This document shows, piece by piece, positions 50,598-55,010 of a stretch of 55,010 nt of DNA. The DNA comes from Yinghuangia elevatio (GTDB lineage: Bacteria; Actinomycetota; Actinomycetes; Streptomycetales; Streptomycetaceae), in the NCBI RefSeq assembly GCF_040649515.1, contig NZ_JBEZFP010000050.1:1-55010 (forward strand). Direction: 5' to 3'. The position numbers and the translations under genes were made by a program. The notes below the pieces were generated by a model. That model was not told where the DNA came from. It saw only the letters and a program-made list of their open reading frames with translations, and made no database searches. Position 1 is the stretch's first letter, and the number at the start of each line of letters is the position of its first letter.

Positions 50598-51638
50598 ATG
50601 CGCAGGAAGCACTTCTTCACCACGGCTCTGTACGCCGTCGTCCTCGGCGTGTCCGTGTCCGCCTGCGGCTCAGGGGGCGGGTCGTCGGACGCGAAGGGCG
50701 ACACGGCGGGTTCGGCGAGTCCGACGAGTTCCGCGAGTTCCGCGAGCACGGGGAGTTCCGCCGTGCCGTCCGCCTCCGAGACGGCATCCGCGGCAGCCGG
50801 TACCGCCGGAGCGGCAGGCGGTGGAGCGAACGTCTCGGCGCTCGCGGGCAAGGTCGCCACTGCACGTGACCAGGCCGCCCACCAGCAGACATACAAGAGC
50901 AAGACCGTGCTGGAGTACAACGGCGAACTCGCCTCGGTCACCGAGAGCCAGGTACGCACCTCCGACTTGGCCCAGCGCACGCTGACGACCACCTACCCGG
51001 CCGCCTACACCGCGATCGGGGCGCCCGAGGAACTGCGACGCGAGTCGACGTCCGAGAGCCTGATCCTCAAGGATGCCATCTACTCGAAAAACGACCTGAG
51101 TTCGCCGCTGTTCAAGGACGCGAAGCCGTGGTCCAAGAGCACCCTCGAAGAGCCGCTGGTACCCGCCCCGCAAAACACCGCGGCCGATGCCGGGCAGAAC
51201 AACGGGCCGCTGACGCACTTGGACAAACTGATCGACTCCGGGGAGATACGCATAGCGGGGCAGGAGGTCGTCAACGGCGTGCAGACCACCCACTACGCCG
51301 GCACGATCTCGTTGGTGCGCTTGGTGCAGAACACCGATCAGACCGACGAGGCCCGTGAACAGACACGACAGCTGTACGAGGCACTGGGACTGGACCGCAC
51401 GGCCGTCGACCTGTGGATCGGGCCGGACAACCTGCCGGTGAAGGCGGTGACCGTGGCCCCGATCAAGCTGGCCAAGCCGATGGTGGCGAAGACCACCGTC
51501 ACCTACTCCGACTGGGGCAAGCCCGTGGACCTCACACCGCCGCCCGCGAGCGATGTCGAAGACCTCGGAGTCCTGCCGCCGCTCCGCCCCAGGCCCACCG
51601 GCCCGGCAACCGCGCTGCCGAGCACGATGACGTACTGA
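50598..51638 (+). CDS. secreted lipoprotein, LppX/LprG-like
   Basis: A 346-residue lipoprotein from ATG 50598. The signal peptide MRRKHFFTTALYAVVLGVSV ends in the lipobox VSAC with Cys23 as the lipidation site. A Ser/Gly/Ala-rich linker runs to about residue 80, followed by the globular domain: KTVLEYNGELASVTESQVRT, SLILKDAIYSK, LIDSGEIRIAGQEVVNGVQT, THYAGTISL, AVDLWIGPDNLPVKAVTV and DLTPPPASDV. The WIGPDxLPVK motif is typical of actinobacterial LppX_LprAFG-like lipoproteins, which hold lipids at the cell surface. The cytoplasmic-looking paralogue at 46847-47704 was probably derived from it, or the reverse. Monocistronic; function inferred from the family. Confidence 0.85.
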   Translation: MRRKHFFTTALYAVVLGVSVSACGSGGGSSDAKGDTAGSASPTSSASSASTGSSAVPSASETASAAAGTAGAAGGGANVSALAGKVATARDQAAHQQTYKSKTVLEYNGELASVTESQVRTSDLAQRTLTTTYPAAYTAIGAPEELRRESTSESLILKDAIYSKNDLSSPLFKDAKPWSKSTLEEPLVPAPQNTAADAGQNNGPLTHLDKLIDSGEIRIAGQEVVNGVQTTHYAGTISLVRLVQNTDQTDEAREQTRQLYEALGLDRTAVDLWIGPDNLPVKAVTVAPIKLAKPMVAKTTVTYSDWGKPVDLTPPPASDVEDLGVLPPLRPRPTGPATALPSTMTY

Positions 51639-51667
51639 ATCCCGGGTGCGGGACCCCTTCTGTACGT

Positions 51668-51713
51668 GTCTCGATGCGTCTCTATGCGTCTCGATGCGTC
51701 GATGCGTCTCTAG
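51668..51713 (+). repeat. 10-bp tandem repeat between convergent genes
   Basis: GTCTCGATGC / GTCTCTATGC / GTCTCGATGC / GTCGATGC / GTCTCTAGG run from 51668 into the last codon of the arylamine acetyltransferase gene (stop 51710-51712). Confidence 0.85.
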
Positions 51714-52501
51714 GTGGCGACGGGCGGCGTGTTGTCGGGGACGCGGTCCAGCACGATGCCGAAGTGCTCCCGGTACGCGGCCAGGATCGCGGCGTCGTCC
51801 GGCAGTTCCTCCTGGTGTCGGCCGTCCGGGCCGGTGCGGATGAACGTACGGCCGGCGAGGGTGATGCGGCCGCCCTCCGGTGTCAGGCGGGTGCAGACCG
51901 GGCCGCGCGTGAAGTGGGACAGCGGGGAGGTCTGGTGCCACCAGGCTCCGGCCGTGAAGTCGACCAGCTCGCGCGGCCGGATCTCCATACGGAACTCCGG
52001 ACCGCCGTCGCCGTGTACATCGACGTCACCGTCCGGGCCGTCGACGATCCGGAACACGCCTTCCGCGTCCGGCTGTTCGTCCCGTACGTCGAACCGCAGC
52101 GGCTCGCGCGCGAAGCGGCCGAAGCCGACGTCGGCCAGCCACGGTTCGTCGAGGCGGACGAGCAACGTCATGTGGTCGTACGGGATCCCGACCGACGCCC
52201 CGCCGTCCACGAACACACGGGCCGCGAGCAGGGACACGTCGTAGCCGAGTGCCCGCAGCAGGGCGCCGAAGGCGCCGTTGAGTTCGTAGCAGAACCCGCC
52301 GCGACGGCGGTCGACGACCTTGGCCACCAACTCGTCCTCGACGAGGCGGATGGGTCGGCCGAGGTGGATGTCGAGGTTCTCGAAGGGGACGGCGATCAGG
52401 TGGCGCCGTTGGAGTTCGGCGAGCAGCGCGGCGTCCGGCGCACCCTCGGGACGCGCCACGCCCAACAGGGCCAGGTAGCCGTCAAGGTGTTCCTGCCGCA
52501 C
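51710..52501 (-). CDS. nat: arylamine N-acetyltransferase
   Basis: About 263 residues from GTG 52501, preferred because GGGAG lies six bases upstream; GTG 52522 would add seven residues. The Cys-His-Asp triad of the family is visible: RRGGFCYELNG (Cys71), IPYDHMTLLV (His110) and WLADVGFG (Asp124). AVPFENLDIHLGRPIRL precedes the Cys, as in known NATs. The enzyme moves an acetyl or acyl group from CoA to arylamines and hydrazines. NAT-like enzymes also occur in ansamycin biosynthesis, but no such cluster is present, so a detoxification or housekeeping role is more likely. The 3' end is eaten into by a 10-bp tandem repeat shared with the intergenic gap. Confidence 0.93.
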   Translation of the reverse strand: MRQEHLDGYLALLGVARPEGAPDAALLAELQRRHLIAVPFENLDIHLGRPIRLVEDELVAKVVDRRRGGFCYELNGAFGALLRALGYDVSLLAARVFVDGGASVGIPYDHMTLLVRLDEPWLADVGFGRFAREPLRFDVRDEQPDAEGVFRIVDGPDGDVDVHGDGGPEFRMEIRPRELVDFTAGAWWHQTSPLSHFTRGPVCTRLTPEGGRITLAGRTFIRTGPDGRHQEELPDDAAILAAYREHFGIVLDRVPDNTPPVAT

Positions 52502-52881
52502 GCCGCGCTCCCGTCGTTCCACTCGTCGCCGTCACGCATCGGGCATCACGTAACGCCGTCACTCGTTGTCGTCCACAGGCCCGGGACGCTGCCAGAACAA
52601 TACGCACTTACCGGGCCCGGGTCCGGTGTGCAAGGCGGACCGCCGCGCGTCGGGTTTCGGCGGCGGCGCGCGCCTGGTGTCGCCCCGGCTTCGAGTCTCG
52701 GCCGGACCTGCGGTGCGCGGGGGAAGCGGGTGTGCTCCACGAGCGTGGAGCCGTCGCGTCGCCATCGGGCAGAGCCGCCGCGATACGCACGACAGGTGCG
52801 GGGAACGCGGGCGCGGGAATGGCAAGACCGGCGACGGGGAACTGCACGGGCGACTCTTGGAGAGGCGTGACTGCGGGGGCG

Positions 52882-52959
52882 ACAGGGATGACAGGGATGA
52901 CGGGGATGACGGGGGTGGCGGAGGTGGCGGGGGTGACGGTGACGGGGGTGACGCGGGTG
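52882..52959 (+). repeat. 9-bp tandem repeat downstream of sigma-factor gene
   Basis: ACAGGGATG, ACAGGGATG, ACGGGGATG, ACGGGGGTG, GCGGAGGTG, GCGGGGGTG ... in nine-base steps, with one six-base unit. It lies 38 bases after the sigma-factor stop. The period of three codons leaves a frame open on the minus strand (PVIPVIPVIPV-type), but there is no start signal. The gap 52523-52997 holds nothing else convincing. Confidence 0.85.
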
Positions 52960-52997
52960 ATCGGATCCCCTGCGGGATGTGTCAAAGTCCGGTCCTT

Positions 52998-53945
52998 TCA
53001 GGCGAGGTAGTCGCGGAGCAGGGACGCCCGCGACTTCATACGGAGCTTGGCCATGGCCTTGACCTCTATCTGGCGGATCCGCTCCCGGGTCACGCCGAAG
53101 CGGCGGCCTATCTCCTCGAACGTCTTCGGCTCGCCGTCACCGGCCAGGCCGAACCGCAGCGTGACGACCTCGGCCTCACGTTGCGTCAGGTCGGCCAGCA
53201 CGCGGTCGAGTTCGGCGCGCAGGCCGGCCATGGCGACCTGGTCCTCGACGGGGGCGGAGGCGGTGTCCTCGATGACGTCGCCGAGTTCGCCCTCGCCTTC
53301 GGAACCGATGGGCATGTGCAGCGAGACGGGGCGCCGGTCGTACCCCTGAACCTGCGTCACCTTCTCGGCGGTCAGGTCGAGTTCGGCGCCGATCTCGGCC
53401 GCCGTGGCCGGTCGACCGAGGTCGCGTTCGAGGCGGCGGCTCGTACGGTCGACCTTGGCGATCAGCTCGGCCATGTGCGACGGCACCCGGATCGTGCGCG
53501 ACGTCTCGTCCACGGCGCGCTGCACCGCCTGCTTGATCCACCACATCGCGTACGTCGAGAACTTGAACCCGCGCTCGTGGTCGAACTTCTCGACCGCCCG
53601 GATCAGCCCGCAGTTGCCCTCCTGGATCAGGTCGGGCAGCGGAACACCCGTGGCGGCGTAGCGCTTTGCGACGGAGACGACGAGGCGCAGGTTGGCCTCG
53701 ATCATGTGCTGCTTGGCCATGCGCCCGGCTGCCGCAAGCCATTCGAGGTCGGCGCGGGCGGCGTCGGCGAGGGTGTGGTCCGTGTCCAGGCGGTCCTGTG
53801 CGTACAGCCCCGCCTCGATCTGCCGCGCCAGCGCGACCTCCCGCTCGGCGTCGAGCAACGGCGTGCGGCCGATGCGCTTGAGGTAGTCGGCCACGGAGTC
53901 GGTGCTCGCGGCGGCGACCGGCGGTACTGCGGTACGGAAGGTCAT
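52998..53945 (-). CDS. group-2 principal-like sigma-70 factor (HrdA/C/D-type)
   Basis: A 315-residue sigma factor from ATG 53945, with GAGGAG four bases upstream. Region 1.2 is SVADYLKRIGRTPLLDAERE, region 2 is NLRLVVSVAKRY ... LPDLIQEGNCGLIRAVEKFD (2.2) and FSTYAMWWIKQAVQRAV (2.3-2.4), region 3 is RTIRVPSHMAELIAK, and region 4 ends FGVTRERIRQIEVKAMAKLR. There is no long acidic region 1.1, so it is an alternative group-2 factor rather than the essential HrdB. It directs RNA polymerase to HrdB-like promoters, often in stationary phase or stress. It has a very good TTGACA/TAATTT promoter next to a large inverted repeat, probably bound by the divergent TetR protein. Confidence 0.93.
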   Translation of the reverse strand: MTFRTAVPPVAAASTDSVADYLKRIGRTPLLDAEREVALARQIEAGLYAQDRLDTDHTLADAARADLEWLAAAGRMAKQHMIEANLRLVVSVAKRYAATGVPLPDLIQEGNCGLIRAVEKFDHERGFKFSTYAMWWIKQAVQRAVDETSRTIRVPSHMAELIAKVDRTSRRLERDLGRPATAAEIGAELDLTAEKVTQVQGYDRRPVSLHMPIGSEGEGELGDVIEDTASAPVEDQVAMAGLRAELDRVLADLTQREAEVVTLRFGLAGDGEPKTFEEIGRRFGVTRERIRQIEVKAMAKLRMKSRASLLRDYLA

Positions 53946-53987
53946 GCGGCTCCTCGGCCCGGCGGATCATTCAGTAGGACGAACATA

Positions 53988-54016
53988 AAATTAGGCTGGG
54001 CAAGGCAACCTGTCAA
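53988..54016 (-). promoter_or_regulatory. strong promoter of sigma-factor gene
   Basis: On the minus strand TTGACA (54016-54011), 17 bases and TAATTT (53993-53988), close to the consensus and in an unusually AT-rich stretch. The predicted start is near 53981, with a 36-base leader before ATG 53945. Confidence 0.8.
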
Positions 54017-54024
54017 GCATAAAA

Positions 54025-54056
54025 ATAGGTCCATCACAAAAAAGTGTTGGACCTAT
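54025..54056. promoter_or_regulatory. 32-bp inverted repeat operator between sigma and tetR genes
   Basis: ATAGGTCCA (54025-54033) and TGGACCTAT (54048-54056) are perfect 9-bp arms. Inside them CAC (54035-54037) and GTG (54044-54046) are also symmetric around an A6 centre. The dyad lies nine bases upstream of the sigma -35 box and 16 bases before the tetR ATG, an ideal place for autorepression and control of the sigma gene. Confidence 0.75.
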
Positions 54057-54071
54057 GAGAGGATGCCGCCC

Positions 54072-54842
54072 ATGACCTCGACAGAGCCGGTCGGCCTGCG
54101 CGCGCAGAAGAAGCTGGAGACGCGCCAGGCGATCTCCGACCACGCGACGCGCCTGTTCATCGAGCGCGGTTTCGACGCGACGACGATCGCGGACATCGCG
54201 AGCGCCGCGCGCGTGGCCAAGATGACGGTGACGAACTACTTCCCGCGCAAGGAGGACCTCGCGCTCGACCACGCGGACGCGTTCGTCGCGAGTCTGGCCG
54301 GGACCGTCGCGGCGCGCTCGCCGGGGCAGTCGGCCGTCGCCGCCCTGCACGACGCCTTCCGCGAGGCACTGGCGACGCGCAACCCCGTCCTCGGGTTCAG
54401 CGGCCGGCCCTTCGCGCGCATGGTGGCGGAGAGCACGGTGCTGGTCGCGCGGCTGCGCGAGCTGCACGAGAAGAGGGAAGAGGCGTTGGCGGAGTTGCTG
54501 GCGGCCGAGGCGCGGGAGGCGGGGGGCGGCCGTCCGGGTGCGGGCCGAACGGGGGAAGCGGGCCCGAGCGGAGCGGACGAGCTCACGCCGTACCTCGCGG
54601 CCGCGCAGATCGGCGGCGTCCACCGCGCGCTCTTCCAGGAACTTCAGCGGCGCAGCGTGGCGGGCGAATCCGAGGAGTCCATCGCCGCGGCGGTCGCCCC
54701 GGCGGCCGAGGCGGCATTCGCGCAGCTCACCCGCGCGCTGGGCGACTACGCCGTACGACCTCAGCCGCCCGCCGCAGCCGACGGCGCCGACAAAGAGGCC
54801 GACAAAGAGGCCGACGAAGACGACGAGGCCGACAACTCCTGA
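54072..54842 (+). CDS. TetR-family regulator divergent from sigma factor
   Basis: A 256-residue protein from ATG 54072 (GAGAGG nine bases upstream; an in-frame ATG at 54063 is too close). Residues about 14-62 form the TetR helix-turn-helix (AISDHATRLFIERGFDATTI, then VAKMTVTNYFPRKEDLAL). The ligand domain follows. A Gly-rich insert sits near 150-170, and the C-terminus ends in an acidic repeat (DKEADKEADEDDEADNS). The 32-bp inverted repeat just upstream is its probable operator, controlling itself and the sigma factor. A remnant of an aldehyde dehydrogenase gene follows after 70 bases. Ligand unknown. Confidence 0.9.
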   Translation: MTSTEPVGLRAQKKLETRQAISDHATRLFIERGFDATTIADIASAARVAKMTVTNYFPRKEDLALDHADAFVASLAGTVAARSPGQSAVAALHDAFREALATRNPVLGFSGRPFARMVAESTVLVARLRELHEKREEALAELLAAEAREAGGGRPGAGRTGEAGPSGADELTPYLAAAQIGGVHRALFQELQRRSVAGESEESIAAAVAPAAEAAFAQLTRALGDYAVRPQPPAAADGADKEADKEADEDDEADNS

Positions 54843-54912
54843 TCATCCGAACGCGGCGATGCCGCGGCGATTGCGTCCGCATACGCCGCGAGATCCGCGG
54901 ATCGGCCCGGCA

Positions 54913-55010
54913 GGTGAGACCGGGGTTCCCGAGGGCGTGTTCAACCTGGTCCACGGGCTCGGGACGGACAGCGCGGGCGAGTTCCTCACCTCGCACCCGG
55001 ACGTCGACGC
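54913..55010 (+). pseudogene. aldehyde dehydrogenase fragment lacking its N-terminus, runs off window
   Basis: The plus-strand frame from about 54913 reads GETGVPEGVFNLVHGLG and SAGEFLTSHPDVDA, matching the middle of NAD-dependent aldehyde dehydrogenases (normally about residue 180-220). Only 70 bases separate it from the tetR stop, so the preceding about 180 residues, including the first part of the cofactor domain, are absent. No good start codon precedes it (a GTG at 54937 lies inside the motif). It looks like the remnant of a deletion that joined the tetR 3' flank to the middle of an aldehyde dehydrogenase gene. The right part is outside the window. Confidence 0.55.

Noticed and set aside
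52608..52985. 125-codon minus-strand ORF with PVIPVIPV repeats
   Set aside because: The repeat comes from the 9-bp DNA repeat. There is no ribosome binding site and the rest is Arg/Pro/Ala low-complexity sequence.

Overview
The window is high-GC DNA (about 70% or more) with many GTG/TTG starts, strong purine-rich ribosome binding sites, HrdB-type TTGACA promoters, a HIDLLRV-type actinobacterial leader peptide, a SoxR regulator, DHA2 exporters and a group-2 sigma factor. Gene content and style point to a chromosome of a Streptomyces-like actinomycete (Streptomycetaceae or a close relative). This placement is inferred, since no rRNA or other taxonomic marker is present. No tRNA, rRNA, CRISPR array, insertion sequence or integrase was seen.

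Layout. 1-5.6 kb: a rhomboid-like membrane protein, a small Cys-motif protein, a short leader peptide with its own promoter ahead of a glutathionyl-hydroquinone-reductase-like enzyme, then an FAD/NAD(P)-binding protein. 5.7-7.9 kb: a TetR repressor divergent from a 14-helix drug exporter, with a clear two-site operator between them. 8.2-18.1 kb: two paralogous ABC exporters (ATPase plus FtsX-type permease) head to head; the leftward pair is followed by a NarL-type two-component system. 18.1-19.7 kb: endonuclease V and a homologue of plant pathogen-related proteins (SnoaL/NTF2-like fold). 19.9-23.9 kb: an amide/amine cluster (acetamidase-like, cytosine-deaminase-like, amidase) around an intergenic region with 11-bp-phased GTAAC-type half-sites resembling GlnR boxes. 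24.1-25.4 kb: a TauD-type dioxygenase with a promoter and a candidate leader ORF. 25.5-29.9 kb: a secreted polysaccharide-deacetylase-like protein, two divergent short-chain dehydrogenases and an APH-family kinase.

29.9-42.1 kb is dominated by one 3,907-residue secreted RHS/YD-repeat polymorphic toxin. It carries a DNRLRE domain, four LamG-like domains, an RHS core and a C-terminal DNA/RNA non-specific nuclease tip. Its end overlaps the start of an SMI1/KNR4 immunity gene. The tip and the immunity gene are visibly lower in GC than the shell.

42.4-55.0 kb: RarD-like transporter, SoxR with a SoxR-box-like promoter, an SDR translationally coupled to a QueA-like protein, a GNAT acetyltransferase, two paralogues of a lipoprotein family (one without its signal peptide), a cstA gene with a one-base frameshift plus its ybdD partner, arylamine N-acetyltransferase, and a group-2 sigma factor divergent from a TetR gene across a 32-bp inverted repeat. 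A truncated aldehyde dehydrogenase reading frame runs off the right edge.

A recurring oddity is short tandem repeats (9-24 bp units) just beyond gene ends at eight or more places. The most distinctive biology is the RHS toxin/immunity pair, the amide cluster (two of whose enzymes lack expected catalytic residues) and the leader-peptide-controlled thiol/sulfur genes.
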